In this document: in pieces, positions 1-9,532 of the stretch | How the letters are laid out: the number at the start of each line of letters is the position of its first letter | Numbering within the stretch: the first letter of the stretch is position 1 | Origin: an uncultured Paracoccaceae bacterium | GTDB lineage: Bacteria > Pseudomonadota > Alphaproteobacteria > Rhodobacterales > Rhodobacteraceae | Reading direction: 5' to 3' | Assembly (NCBI GenBank): GCA_937952085.1 | Contig: CALFYQ010000130.1 | Span: forward strand, 1 to 51,594 | Length of the DNA stretch: 51,594 nucleotides | Notes under the pieces: generated by a model | The model's database searches: none | What the model saw: only the letters and a program-made list of their open reading frames with translations | Told to the model about the DNA's origin: nothing | Program-made: the position numbers and the translations under genes

Positions 1-82
1 ATGGGCTCTTGCCGCCGCCGTCGCCGCCGTTGCCGCCGCCGCCGCCGCCCCAGGGGCCTCCGCCGTTGTTCGACATGGGCAT
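1..82 (-). CDS. hflK: HflK N-terminus (partial, runs off window start)
   Basis: The first 27 residues of a leftward gene are visible; the rest lies outside the window. They read Met-Pro-Met-Ser-Asn-Asn, then a GGGPWGGGGGG run and a second Gly-rich stretch. This Gly/Trp-rich start is typical of HflK, the membrane subunit that with HflC forms a ring around the FtsH protease and modulates its activity. ATG at 82 is preferred over ATG at 76 because AGGAGG at 94-89 is 6 nt upstream. The start is 20 nt after the gor stop, so hflK is probably the last visible member of the thiamine kinase-rpiA-gor operon; gor-hflK adjacency is familiar in Rhodobacterales. The call rests on a short low-complexity stretch plus context. 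Confidence 0.75.
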   Translation of the reverse strand, partial: MPMSNNGGGPWGGGGGGNGGDGGGKSP

Positions 83-102
83 TTCCTTCCTCCTGCGCGC
101 GC

Positions 103-1455
103 TCAGGCGACCGGCGCGCGCATGGTCACGAGTTCTTCGGCCGCAGACGGGTGGACGGCGACCGTGCGGTCGAAATCCTCCTTCGTCGCGCCCATCTTCA
201 CCGCGATCGCGGCGAGCTGGATCATCTCGCCGGCCGCGTGACCAGCGATATGGACGCCGCGCACCCGCCGGTCGGCCTTGGTGACGACGAGCTTCATCAG
301 CATCTTCTCTTCGCTGCCGGAGAGCGTGGCGAGCATCGGCCGGAAGATCGCCCGATAGATCTCCACGTCGCCGCGCGACCGCGCCTGCCCTTCGGTGAGG
401 CCGACCGTGCCGATCTCCGGCCGGGTGAAGACGGCGGTCGCCACGTCCTCGTGGTCCGCCTTCGTCGGGCGGCCCTTGAACACCGTCTCGACGAAGGCTG
501 CGCCCTCGCGGATCGCCACCGGGGTGAGCTGGAGCCGGTCGGTCACGTCGCCGACCGCCCAGATCGAGGGCGTGTTGGTCTGCGAGAACTCGTCCACCTT
601 CACCGCGCCCTTCTCGTCGAGCGAGACGCCCGCCGCCTCGAGGCCGAGGCCGGCTGTATTGGGCTTCCGCCCGGTGGCGTAGAAGACGAGGTCGGTCTCG
701 ATCTCGTCGCCATCCTCGAGGATGACGCGATAGGGCCCGTCGCCCTCGATCGAGGCGACGTCGCAGCCATAGCGGATCTTCACCCCGCGGGCGCGCATCG
801 CCTCGGAGACATGGGCGCGGAGATCGGCGTCGAAGCCGCGCAGGATCAGTTCGCCCCGATAGAGCTGCGTCACCTCGACGCCGAGCCCCTCGAAGATGCA
901 GGCGAACTCGCAGGCGATGTAGCCGCCGCCGACGATCAGGATCCGCTTCGGCAGGGTTTCGAGATGGAACGCCTCGTTCGAGGTGATCGCCTTCTCCGAG
1001 CCCGGGAAGCGCGGCACGAACGGGCGCCCGCCGGTGGCGACGAGGATGTGCCGCGCGGAGACGAGGCGGCCATCGGCCAGCCGCACCTCGTGCGGGCCGG
1101 CGATTGTGGCGCGGGTCTTCATCACCTCGCAGCCGAAGGCGCGCACGCCCTTCTCGTAGAGCCCTTCGAGGCGGGCGATCTCCTTGTCCTTCGCGGCGAC
1201 CAGCTTCGACCAGTCGAAGCTCCGCGCGCCGACAGACCAGCCGAAGCCCTCGGCGTCCTTGAATGCCTCGGGGAAGGAGGAGGCGTAGACGAAGAGCTTC
1301 TTCGGCACGCAGCCGCGGATCACGCAGGTGCCTCCGAACCGGTATTCCTCGGCCACCGCGACGCGGGCGCCCGCATCGCCGGCCATCTTCGCGGCGCGGA
1401 CGCCGCCGGAGCCGCCGCCGATGACAAAGAGGTCGTAGTCGAACGAATCCGCCAC
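103..1455 (-). CDS. gor: Glutathione-disulfide reductase
   Basis: FAD-dependent class I pyridine nucleotide-disulfide oxidoreductase of 450 residues, the usual length. It reduces GSSG to GSH with NADPH in the cytoplasm. Visible motifs: the N-terminal FAD dinucleotide-binding loop VIGGGSGGVRAA, the redox-active disulfide GGTCVIRGCVPKK (Cys44 and Cys49), a second nucleotide loop VGGGYIACEFA, the FAD-contacting AVGDVTDR, and the C-terminal catalytic His-Pro pair in VAVHPSAAEE (His435) contributed by the partner subunit. The Val-Ile-Arg-Gly spacing between the cysteines fits glutathione rather than lipoamide or mercuric reductases. The start is GTG at 1455, with GGAAGGAG upstream. It lies between rpiA and hflK on the same strand. 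Confidence 0.96.
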   Translation of the reverse strand: MADSFDYDLFVIGGGSGGVRAAKMAGDAGARVAVAEEYRFGGTCVIRGCVPKKLFVYASSFPEAFKDAEGFGWSVGARSFDWSKLVAAKDKEIARLEGLYEKGVRAFGCEVMKTRATIAGPHEVRLADGRLVSARHILVATGGRPFVPRFPGSEKAITSNEAFHLETLPKRILIVGGGYIACEFACIFEGLGVEVTQLYRGELILRGFDADLRAHVSEAMRARGVKIRYGCDVASIEGDGPYRVILEDGDEIETDLVFYATGRKPNTAGLGLEAAGVSLDEKGAVKVDEFSQTNTPSIWAVGDVTDRLQLTPVAIREGAAFVETVFKGRPTKADHEDVATAVFTRPEIGTVGLTEGQARSRGDVEIYRAIFRPMLATLSGSEEKMLMKLVVTKADRRVRGVHIAGHAAGEMIQLAAIAVKMGATKEDFDRTVAVHPSAAEELVTMRAPVA

Positions 1456-1544
1456 GGGTCGGTCCTGCTCCTTCCGGGGCGGGGCCCCGCCTCACGCGTC
1501 GCGGGCAACTTAAGGACGGGCCGCGCCTTCCGCAATGCGCCGGG

Positions 1545-2273
1545 TCAGACCCGGTCGGGCGCCTCGATCACCTCGGTGGAGCCGTCCGGCCGGCCGATCA
1601 CCGCGCCGGCGGCGAGGCCGAGGAAAAGCCCGGTCTCGACGACGCCGGGCAGGAGGGAGAGGCGGGCGTGCAGCCCCTCCGGATCGGCGATGCGCCGGAG
1701 GTCGAGATCGAGGATGTAGTGGCCCTCGTCGGTGACGAAGGGCGAGGCCTCGCCGCCCCGGAGCGCGGCGCGCCGGCCGCCGACATTCTCGGCCTCGAGC
1801 GCCTTCAGGATGTGCTCCCGCGTCTTGGTCCAGCCGAAGCGGACGACCTCGACCGGCAGCGGAAAGGCGCCGAGCGTCTCCACCTTCTTCGTCTCGTCGG
1901 CGATCACGAGCATGCGGCGTGAGGCCGCGGCGACGATCTTCTCCTGGAGGAGCGAGCCGCCGCCGCCCTTGATGAGCCGAAGCTGCGGGTCGATCTCGTC
2001 CGCGCCGTCGATGGTGAGGTCGGGCGCGCCCGCCGCCTCCAGCGGCGCGACCTTCAGCCCCACCTCGGCGGCGAGCTTCGCGGTCTTCGACGAGGTGGTG
2101 ACGCAGGTGAGCCGCGCCCTCGCGCCCCAGGCGCCCAGCATCTTCACCAGCCAGTTGGCGGTGGAGCCGGTGCCGAGGCCGAGCACCATGCCGCCCTCGA
2201 CATAGGCCAGCGCGCGCTCGGCGGCGGCGAACTTTGCCCGCTCGGACGGGTTCTCGGGCGGTTCGATGTCCAT
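1545..2273 (-). CDS. rpiA: Ribose-5-phosphate isomerase A
   Basis: Interconverts ribose-5-phosphate and ribulose-5-phosphate in the pentose phosphate pathway. The 242-residue protein shows the RpiA hallmarks in order: GLGTGSTANW (phosphate loop), TIDGADEIDP (catalytic Asp region), and KGGGGSLLQEK with the catalytic Lys/Glu. It is slightly longer than the E. coli enzyme because of N- and C-terminal extensions. It starts 14 nt downstream of the thiamine diphosphokinase stop and is followed by gor after 89 nt, so it is probably cotranscribed with both. The ATG at 2273 is preceded by GAAGG at acceptable spacing. Confidence 0.96.
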   Translation of the reverse strand: MDIEPPENPSERAKFAAAERALAYVEGGMVLGLGTGSTANWLVKMLGAWGARARLTCVTTSSKTAKLAAEVGLKVAPLEAAGAPDLTIDGADEIDPQLRLIKGGGGSLLQEKIVAAASRRMLVIADETKKVETLGAFPLPVEVVRFGWTKTREHILKALEAENVGGRRAALRGGEASPFVTDEGHYILDLDLRRIADPEGLHARLSLLPGVVETGLFLGLAAGAVIGRPDGSTEVIEAPDRV

Positions 2274-2287
2274 GATGTCGCGCCTTC

Positions 2288-2962
2288 TCAGGATCGCGGC
2301 CGGTTCAACAGGCCGGCGAGCGCCGCGTCAAGCCGCGCGCGCGGCAGGATCAGCGCCGCGCCCGGGCGGTCGAAGCGGAGCGTGGCGCGCCCGCCGGTGG
2401 CGATGTTGGAGGTGCCGATCTTCTCCCCGGCGTGGAAGACCAGCCCCTCGATCGGCCAGCCGAGCCCGGCCCCCGGCCCCGCCTCCACCCGCCGCATCGG
2501 GAAGATCGAGACGCGGTCGCCCTCCTCGAGATCGAGCGAAAGGCCGGTCCCGGCGGAGAAAACGAGATCGGTCTCGCCGAGGAGCAGCACCGGGCGCGGA
2601 TCGGCGACGAGGGCGTGGAGCGCGGCGAGTTCATGGTCGAGCCGCCCGCCGAGAAAACCGCAGCCGATGAGGAAGGGCGCCTCGACCCGCATAAGGCATT
2701 TCTCAAGGTCCGTGCTGTCTTGTTCGGCGACATGGATCAGCTTCTCGCCCAGTCGCGCGGCCCAGCCGGCGCGGTCCTCGATCGAGTCGAGGTCGCCGAT
2801 GATCGCGTCGGGCGTCACTCCCGGCGGCAGCGCGTTGGCGCCGCCATCGACGCAGACGAGGCCGGGCGCGCGGGCCCGAGCGGCGTCGAGCGCATGCGCC
2901 TCGGGCGCCGCGCCGAGCAGGGTCGCGCCATGCGGGAAGGCCAGCAGCGGGTTCGGCGCCAT
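2288..2962 (-). CDS. Thiamine diphosphokinase
   Basis: Predicted to transfer pyrophosphate from ATP to thiamine, giving the cofactor thiamine diphosphate. About 224 residues, the usual family length. Diagnostic segments are GLVCVDGGANAL, PDAIIGDLDSI (acidic Mg-binding cluster), QDSTDLEKCL and GFLGGRLDHELA, all classic for this family, followed by a C-terminal beta-rich thiamine-binding half (VSIFPM, GLGWPIEGL, TSNIATG). Two starts are possible: ATG 3001 and ATG 2962. I chose 2962 because GGGAGA sits about 5 nt upstream, while 3001 has only AAGGA at 14 nt. An even longer reading would overlap the divergent gene at 3138. It heads the leftward operon with rpiA and gor. Confidence 0.9.
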   Translation of the reverse strand: MAPNPLLAFPHGATLLGAAPEAHALDAARARAPGLVCVDGGANALPPGVTPDAIIGDLDSIEDRAGWAARLGEKLIHVAEQDSTDLEKCLMRVEAPFLIGCGFLGGRLDHELAALHALVADPRPVLLLGETDLVFSAGTGLSLDLEEGDRVSIFPMRRVEAGPGAGLGWPIEGLVFHAGEKIGTSNIATGGRATLRFDRPGAALILPRARLDAALAGLLNRPRS

Positions 2963-3137
2963 CACATCTCCCGGGCGAGCGACGAAAAAATCACTCGCCA
3001 TTCGATAGGACGGTTTCCTTCCCGGAGAAATGGCGTAAAGTTTGACGAGAGTTCGACGGACGGAACGTCGGCGCGTAGGGGCGTGCTCGCCAATCGCGTT
3101 GTGTATGGCGTGAGCAGTCCGATCCCAAGGGGCGTCC

Positions 3138-4442
3138 ATGACCGATGAAAAGAGCATCCGACTCTCTTTCGGCGGATTCGACTGCCAGGTCGTCGGCTAT
3201 GATGACCCGGCGGAGATTCTGCGAAAGGCGATAGGGATTTACGCCGAGGTCGCCGCCTCTGCGCCGTCGCTCGAGGCGAGCGGCGGGCCGGCGCCCGGCG
3301 CGGTTCGCGCCCGATTCGTCGAGGAGATCGCCTCGCGCGCCGGAGAGTTCGACGCCGCGGTGGCGATCGCCGGAGGGCGGCTCACGGTCACCCGCCGCGC
3401 CGCGCCCGCCGACACGTCGGAGCCGGCTTCGGCGCCGGCCGGCGTCGGCCGGATGGAGCCGGGCGTTCTCGCGGAATTCGAAGCCATGAAGGCCCGGCTG
3501 CGGCAGGAGGAAGCGGCGTCCGAAGCCGGCTTCGCCGCCGCCACGGCGACGGGAACCGAGGGCGCCTTCGCCGTCTCCGCCCGCGCCGGCGCGCAGCCGG
3601 CCGAGGCGCGCGCCGTTTCGCCGCAGGCCGAATCCGCCGAGACAACTCGCAGCGTGAACGTCCGCGCGGTCTATCCGGCCGCCGCCGCACGCGCCCGGGG
3701 CGCGGCCGCGCCCCGCTCCGCCAACCCGGCCTTCCGCCGGAACGAGGAGCCGCGAAGCCCGACGGGGTTCCTGAACGACAACTTCCTCTTTTCCGACGCC
3801 GGCTCGGCCGGGGCGCCGCCGCTCACGCTGAGCCCGAACGACCAGGTCCGCCCCGCCGCCGCCGCGCCTCGCGCGCCGGAGCCGGACGCGGAGGAGGCCG
3901 CGCCGGCCGCGCGCCGCTTCGGCTTCCTCCAGGGCGCGGTGCCGCCCGGCATCGCCGCGGACGACAATGACGACGCGGAGGCCGGGGATCCGCCGGGCTT
4001 CGCCGAGCCGGGCGCGCCCTACGACGCCGAGGCCGGGTTCCAGCGCCTGAAGGAAAGCGCGGAGGCCGCGCTGCCGCGGCTCGACGCGCCGCGCCGGCCC
4101 GCCGCCGAGCCGCGCCTCTCCCTCGTCGCATCCGCGACGAAACCGTCCGGAATCAAGGCCGACGGGCCCGAGGGCTTCGCCGCCGGCGCCGCCTCGCTCA
4201 CCCGCATGGTGGAGGCCGCCGCGGCCTGGGTCGCGCTCGGCGAGGGCCGCGCGCGGTTCAGCCGGCGGGATGTGATGCAGGCCCTCGTCCGCGTGCCGGC
4301 CAGCCGGGAATTCACGCCCGAAGCGCGGCTCAAGGCGTTCCGGAACCTCCTGAAGGAAGGCGCGATCGCCCGCGGCGAAGACGGGCTCTTCGCCCTCGCC
4401 GCGCCGGTGCGGGTCGCCTTCGAGCGGCGGCTCAGCGCCTGA
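3138..4442 (+). CDS. Uncharacterised Ala/Pro-rich protein conserved in Rhodobacterales
   Basis: 434 residues of unknown function. The N-terminal 45 residues (KSIRLSFGGFDCQVVGYDDPAEIL) resemble the conserved start of a Rhodobacterales family that databases often mislabel as a chemotaxis or lipoprotein-like protein. The C-terminal 90 residues form a second probably folded module (MVEAAAAWVALGEGRARFSRRDVM through the end), which looks helix-turn-helix-like in its predicted helices. Between them, residues 50-330 are low-complexity and rich in Ala, Pro, Gly and Arg, so probably disordered. There is no signal peptide or membrane segment. AAGGGG lies 6 nt before the ATG. It is divergent from thiamine diphosphokinase and convergent with DUF2842/purA. 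Family resemblance is from memory of conserved ends; function cannot be inferred. Confidence 0.8.
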   Translation: MTDEKSIRLSFGGFDCQVVGYDDPAEILRKAIGIYAEVAASAPSLEASGGPAPGAVRARFVEEIASRAGEFDAAVAIAGGRLTVTRRAAPADTSEPASAPAGVGRMEPGVLAEFEAMKARLRQEEAASEAGFAAATATGTEGAFAVSARAGAQPAEARAVSPQAESAETTRSVNVRAVYPAAAARARGAAAPRSANPAFRRNEEPRSPTGFLNDNFLFSDAGSAGAPPLTLSPNDQVRPAAAAPRAPEPDAEEAAPAARRFGFLQGAVPPGIAADDNDDAEAGDPPGFAEPGAPYDAEAGFQRLKESAEAALPRLDAPRRPAAEPRLSLVASATKPSGIKADGPEGFAAGAASLTRMVEAAAAWVALGEGRARFSRRDVMQALVRVPASREFTPEARLKAFRNLLKEGAIARGEDGLFALAAPVRVAFERRLSA

Positions 4443-4444
4443 GG

Positions 4445-4660
4445 TCAGGAATCGGGGTCGGGCCGCCCGACCCCGCGAAAGACGAAGCGGAACGGCAGCG
4501 CCCAGAGCAGGCCAAGCCCGACATAGACGCCGAACTCGACCCAGATCGACGGCCGCTCGATCAGGCTCATCACCCAGAGCGCGGCCGCGATGTAGAGCGG
4601 CAGCCAGACGAGGAGCAGCACGAGCGAAAGCCGCCGCCGCGCCTTCCAGGAGAGCGCCAC
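4445..4660 (-). CDS. DUF2842 small membrane protein
   Basis: A 71-residue protein starting at GTG 4660. It has a basic N-terminus (SWKARRRL), a first hydrophobic helix (about residues 10-31), the short polar segment IERPSIWVE, a second helix (about 38-58) and the end FRFVFRGVGRPDPDS. This layout and the RPS..E and LWALPF motifs match DUF2842, a two-helix inner-membrane family of unknown function found mainly in alphaproteobacteria. Its start lies 4 nt after the purA stop on the same strand, suggesting translational coupling. No ATG is available in the right place; the frame upstream of 4660 only shadows purA. Confidence 0.8.
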   Translation of the reverse strand: MALSWKARRRLSLVLLLVWLPLYIAAALWVMSLIERPSIWVEFGVYVGLGLLWALPFRFVFRGVGRPDPDS

Positions 4661-4664
4661 CGCC

Positions 4665-5957
<1,293 letters not shown>

Positions 5958-6095
5958 TCCGCGCTCCCGCTCCGGAAACCCGCGCCCTTATAGGGAGGCC
6001 GGCCGACGGCCGAAACCGTGAAAACGTCGCGCCGTCTGCCGTTGCGGCGGCGGCGCGGCGGAGCGATGCTCCCGCGATCCGACGGGAGGCCCGCC

Positions 6096-7085
6096 ATGCA
6101 GGAAGCCGCGACCATCGACGACATCCGCGCCGCGCGGGAACGGCTGAAGGGCGCCGCCCGCGTCACGCCGCTCCTCGAATCGGATGCGCTCAACGCCATC
6201 GCCGGCCGGCGCGTGCTGGTGAAGGCGGAATGCCTCCAGCGCACCGGCAGCTTCAAGTTCCGCGGCGCCTGGAACGCGCTTTCCTCGCTCGACCCGACGG
6301 CGCGGCGGAAGGGCGTCCTCGCCTATTCCTCCGGCAACCACGCGCAGGGCGTGGCGCTGGCGGCGAAGCTCCACGGCGCGCCCGCCGTCATCATCATGCC
6401 GGAGGATGCGCCGGCGGCGAAGATCAGCGGCACCAAGGGCTATGGCGCCGAGGTCGTCACCTATGACCGCTACCACGGGAACCGCGAGGAGATCGGCGCG
6501 CGGATCGCCGCCGAGCGCGGCCTCTCGCTGGTGCGCCCCTATGACGAGCCGAAAGTGATCGCCGGGCAGGGTACGACCGGGCTCGAGATCGCCGAGCAGG
6601 CGGCCGCGGCCGGGGTGACGGAGGCGGACGTGATCGTCTGCTGCGGCGGCGGCGGGCTATCGGCCGGGGTGGCGCTGGCGCTCGAGGGCGCGGCGCCTGG
6701 CCTCCGGCTTCGCACCGCCGAACCCGAAGGGCATGACGACATGGCCCGCTCGCTCGCCTCGGGCTCGCGCGAGCGGAACGCGCCCGGCGCCTCGATCTGC
6801 GACGCCATCGTAACGCCGACGCCGGGGGAGCTGACCTTCCCGATCCTGAAGCGGATCGCCGGGCCGGGCTTCGCCGTCGCCGACGAGGAGGCGCGGGCGG
6901 CGATGGCCCTCGCCTGGCGGCACCTCAAGATCGTCGCCGAACCGGGCGGCGCGGTCGCGCTCGCCGCCGCGATCTTCCGCAAGGAGGAGATCGAGGGCGA
7001 CGCGGTGATCGTCACCGTCTCGGGTGGCAACGTGGACATGGCGGTCTTCGCCGCCGCGCTTTCAGACTATGGAGACGCGCCTTGA
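6096..7085 (+). CDS. Threonine dehydratase-like PLP enzyme (threonine/serine ammonia-lyase family)
   Basis: 329-residue fold-type II PLP enzyme without a C-terminal ACT regulatory domain, so of the short catabolic threonine ammonia-lyase/serine racemase type. GSFKFRGAWNAL holds the PLP Lys54, SSGNHAQGVA is the substrate-carboxylate loop and CCGGGGLSAG binds the cofactor phosphate. The start at 6096 is supported by GGGAGG 6 nt upstream; an in-frame ATG at 6018 has no such site. The next gene begins within its stop codon, so the pair is translationally coupled to an M20 amidohydrolase. That pairing recalls ectoine and hydroxyaspartate catabolic loci, but the other genes of those pathways are absent here. 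Exact substrate unresolved. Confidence 0.88.
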   Translation: MQEAATIDDIRAARERLKGAARVTPLLESDALNAIAGRRVLVKAECLQRTGSFKFRGAWNALSSLDPTARRKGVLAYSSGNHAQGVALAAKLHGAPAVIIMPEDAPAAKISGTKGYGAEVVTYDRYHGNREEIGARIAAERGLSLVRPYDEPKVIAGQGTTGLEIAEQAAAAGVTEADVIVCCGGGGLSAGVALALEGAAPGLRLRTAEPEGHDDMARSLASGSRERNAPGASICDAIVTPTPGELTFPILKRIAGPGFAVADEEARAAMALAWRHLKIVAEPGGAVALAAAIFRKEEIEGDAVIVTVSGGNVDMAVFAAALSDYGDAP

Positions 7086-8272
7086 TCGAACTTTCGCACC
7101 GCCACCAGAACCGCATCATGGGGATCGAGGCCGAGGCCACCGCCTGGCGGCGGGACCTGCACGCCCATCCCGAGATCGGCTTTGAGGAGGTGCGGACCTC
7201 CGGCATCGTCGCCGCGAAGCTTCGCGAGTTCGGCTGCGACGAGGTGTTGACCGGCATGGCCCGGACCGGCGTCGTCGGCATCGTGAAGGGCAAGGGCGAG
7301 GGGCCGATGATCGGGCTTCGCGCCGACATGGACGCGCTGCCGATGCCGGACAAGGCGGACGTCCCCTACCGCTCCACGTTCGAGAACCGGGCCCATACCT
7401 GCGGCCATGACGGCCACACCTCGATGCTGCTCGCCGCGGCGAAGATCCTCTGCGAGACGCGGGATTTCCGCGGCTCCGTCGCGCTCATCTTCCAGCCGGC
7501 CGAGGAGGGCATGGGCGGCGGCCGCGAGATGGTGGCGGACGGGCTCTTCCGCGCCGCGCCGTGCGAGACGGTCTGGGGCCTTCACAACTGGCCCGGCGCG
7601 CCGCTCGGCGCCTTCACCACGATCGACGGGCCGATCATGGCGGGCGTCGACTATTTCGACATCTTCATTCGCGGCGTCGGCACCCATGCGGGCACGCCGC
7701 ATCTCGGCTGCGACACGGTGCTGGCGGCGGGGGCGATGATCGGGGCGCTGCAATCGGTGGCGAGCCGCGCGGCGCCGCCGACCGAGGCGGCGACGATCTC
7801 CGTCACCCGGCTGAACGCCGCCACCGCCTATCACGTCATCCCCGACGAGACGGAGATCGGCGGTTCGCTCCGCTATGTGAACCCGGCGCTCCGCCCGGTG
7901 ATGGAGGCGAAGCTGAAGACGGTGGCGAAGGGCGTCGCCGAGGCGTTCGGCGGCGAGGCGGCGATCGACTACAAGGTCAACTACCCGCCGACGATCAACC
8001 CGGCGAAGGAGGCCGCGCTGGCGCGCGACGTGGCGGCCGGCATGGTCGGCGCCCGCCATGTCTCCGCCGAGGCGGAGACCTGCATGGCGGCGGAGGATTT
8101 CTCCTTCATGCTGAACGAGCGGCCGGGGAACTACATCTGGATGGGGGTGGACCAGCCGGGCCACACCGCCGCGAAACTCCACGACCCGAATTACGACTTC
8201 AACGACAAGGCGATTCCCTACGGCGTCGGCTACTGGCTCTCGCTCGTGGACCGGCTGCTGCCGCGGGCCTGA
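7082..8272 (+). CDS. M20 family amidohydrolase (hippurate hydrolase/N-acyl amino acid deacylase type)
   Basis: 396-residue zinc-dependent M20D amidohydrolase. Metal and catalytic motifs are RRDLHAHPEIGFEE, GLRADMDALPM, AHTCGHDGHTSML, the Glu pair in FQPAEEGMGGG, and the C-terminal AAEDFSFM. Members remove acyl groups from amino acids such as N-acetyl or N-benzoyl derivatives. TTG at 7082 overlaps the previous stop (TTGA), with GGAG 7 nt upstream, and gives the usual 20-odd residues before the WRRDLH motif. ATG 7118 is the alternative and would shorten the protein by 12 residues. The last 43 nt overlap the convergent TetR gene. It probably acts with the upstream ammonia-lyase on an N-acyl amino acid. 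Confidence 0.9.
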   Translation: MIELSHRHQNRIMGIEAEATAWRRDLHAHPEIGFEEVRTSGIVAAKLREFGCDEVLTGMARTGVVGIVKGKGEGPMIGLRADMDALPMPDKADVPYRSTFENRAHTCGHDGHTSMLLAAAKILCETRDFRGSVALIFQPAEEGMGGGREMVADGLFRAAPCETVWGLHNWPGAPLGAFTTIDGPIMAGVDYFDIFIRGVGTHAGTPHLGCDTVLAAGAMIGALQSVASRAAPPTEAATISVTRLNAATAYHVIPDETEIGGSLRYVNPALRPVMEAKLKTVAKGVAEAFGGEAAIDYKVNYPPTINPAKEAALARDVAAGMVGARHVSAEAETCMAAEDFSFMLNERPGNYIWMGVDQPGHTAAKLHDPNYDFNDKAIPYGVGYWLSLVDRLLPRA

Positions 8273-8814
8273 ACCGCATCGACCAGCGCCGCGGCGGCGC
8301 GCTTCGCCTCGCCCGCCGGGTCGGGCGCGAGGCCGATCGCCGCGGCGACGATGGCGCCTTCGACCAGCATCGAGATGGCCGGGCCCGCCGCCTCGGCGCG
8401 CGCGGCGCGGGCGAGGGCGGCGAAGCGCGCGGCGAGGGCGCGCTTTCGCGCCGCCGCCATCTCCCGCACCGGGTGGCCCGGCGCCTGGAACTCCGCCGCC
8501 GCGCGCTGGAAGGCGCAGCCGGCGAAGCCGGGGCTCGCGAACCATTCGGCGAGCGCGTCGAAGACGGAGAGGAGCCGCTCCCGGGGCCCCTCGGTGCGCG
8601 CCTCGTGCGCGTCGAGCAGCGCCTCCATCCGCGCCTCCTGCAAGTCCAGCGCGGCGAGGATCAGCCCGTCCTTCCCCGGAAAGTTGTTGTAGATGGATGT
8701 CTTGGAGACGCCGATCCGCGCCGCCAGCGCGTCCATCCCGGCGGCGCGGAAGCCCTCGGCGCGGAAGATCTCCAGCGCCTTCTCGACGATCTCCTCGCGT
8801 TTCGACGGCCGCAT
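8230..8814 (-). CDS. TetR/AcrR family transcriptional regulator
   Basis: 194-residue repressor. The N-terminal DNA-binding domain (about residues 5-50) reads EEIVEKALEIFRAEGF, then the helix-turn-helix MDALAARIGVSKTSIYNNFPGKDGL. The C-terminal ligand domain is Ala-rich and helical, with GCAFQRAAAEF, which resembles the C-terminal region of AcrR/NemR-type regulators. ATG 8814 has AGGAG about 6 nt upstream. It is divergent from the PPOX gene at 8906, and the 91-nt gap holds two copies of a palindromic site, so it probably represses itself and that gene. Its 3' end overlaps the convergent M20 gene. Confidence 0.92.
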   Translation of the reverse strand: MRPSKREEIVEKALEIFRAEGFRAAGMDALAARIGVSKTSIYNNFPGKDGLILAALDLQEARMEALLDAHEARTEGPRERLLSVFDALAEWFASPGFAGCAFQRAAAEFQAPGHPVREMAAARKRALAARFAALARAARAEAAGPAISMLVEGAIVAAAIGLAPDPAGEAKRAAAALVDAVQARGSSRSTSESQ

Positions 8815-8847
8815 CCGGGCTCCTTTCGCGCGCCCCTTGTAAATTGC

Positions 8848-8857
8848 ACCGATCGGT
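8848..8857. promoter_or_regulatory. Palindromic TetR operator, site 1
   Basis: Perfect 10-bp palindrome ACCGATCGGT flanked by TGC and CCA, 33 nt before the TetR start and 48 nt before the PPOX start. A near copy lies 29 bp away at 8877. Location between a TetR gene and its divergent neighbour is the classic autoregulatory arrangement; binding itself is inferred. Confidence 0.6.
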
Positions 8858-8876
8858 CCATATTGCAAGTATATGA

Positions 8877-8886
8877 ACTGATCGGT
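8877..8886. promoter_or_regulatory. Palindromic TetR operator, site 2
   Basis: ACTGATCGGT, identical to site 1 except for one base, followed by AC. It lies 29 bp downstream of site 1, close to three helical turns, 19 nt before the PPOX ATG. It would block transcription of the PPOX gene when bound. Confidence 0.5.
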
Positions 8887-8905
8887 ACAGAAACAGGAGA
8901 TCCGC

Positions 8906-9532
8906 ATGGCCCGCGCCTTCTACGAGATCGCCTTCACCCAGGCCGTCCTCGCCGAGCAGGACCGGATCGGCTCCCGCGGCGCCTATGCCGCCACGCTCGC
9001 CCCCGAGGCGGAGCGTCGGGACCGGATCGGCCCGGACGAGGCCGCCTTCATCGCCGCGCGGGACGGGTTCTACATGGCGACTGTCAGCGAGACCGGCTGG
9101 CCCTATGTGCAGTTCCGCGGTGGGCCGAAGGGCTTCGTGCGGGCGCTCGACGAGATGACGCTCGGCTGGGCGGACTATCGCGGCAACCGCCAGCACATCA
9201 GCCTCGGCAACCTCTCCGGCGACGCGCGGGTCTCGCTCTTCTTCATGGATTACCCGAACCAGCGCCGGCTGAAGCTCCTCGGCCGCGCCCGTGTGGTGGA
9301 GCGCGACGCCGACCCGGCGCTTGTCGCCCGGCTCCACGTCGGCGGGCGCGGAAAGCCGGAGCGGGCGATGCTGATCGACCTCGCCGGGTTCGACTGGAAC
9401 TGTCCGCAGCACATCCCGGCGCGCTATACGGCGGAGGAGCTCGAACCGGGGCTCGGCCCGCTCCGCGACCGGCTCGGCGCGCTCAAGGCGGAGATCGCCG
9501 CGCTCCGCGCCGCGATACCGCCCGCGGGTTGA
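8906..9532 (+). CDS. Pyridoxamine 5'-phosphate oxidase-family flavin-binding protein
   Basis: 208 residues with the split-barrel FMN-binding fold of the PPOX family. Key segments are AAFIAARDGFYMATVSETGWPYVQFRGGPKGF (strand pair forming the flavin site), NRQHISLGNLSGDARVSLFFMDY and RRLKLLGRARVVE. True PdxH substrate residues are not evident, so it is more likely a flavin reductase or quinone/electrophile-handling paralogue than a vitamin B6 enzyme. The C-terminal about 35 residues form a Leu/Ala-rich helix. AGGAG precedes the ATG. Divergent from the TetR gene with two operator-like palindromes between, so probably induced by that regulator's ligand. Confidence 0.82.
   Translation: MARAFYEIAFTQAVLAEQDRIGSRGAYAATLAPEAERRDRIGPDEAAFIAARDGFYMATVSETGWPYVQFRGGPKGFVRALDEMTLGWADYRGNRQHISLGNLSGDARVSLFFMDYPNQRRLKLLGRARVVERDADPALVARLHVGGRGKPERAMLIDLAGFDWNCPQHIPARYTAEELEPGLGPLRDRLGALKAEIAALRAAIPPAG

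Noticed and set aside
1..1719. Long rightward open frame starting at base 1
   Set aside because: It is the complement of gor and rpiA; the leftward products carry full family motifs, and the rightward translation is Arg/Asp-rich noise typical of GC-rich antisense frames.
6096..8272. Ectoine degradation genes (eutB/eutE-like)
   Set aside because: A threonine-dehydratase-like gene beside an amidohydrolase recalls that pathway, but ectoine hydrolase, cyclodeaminase and the usual regulator are absent, so the pathway name is not supported.
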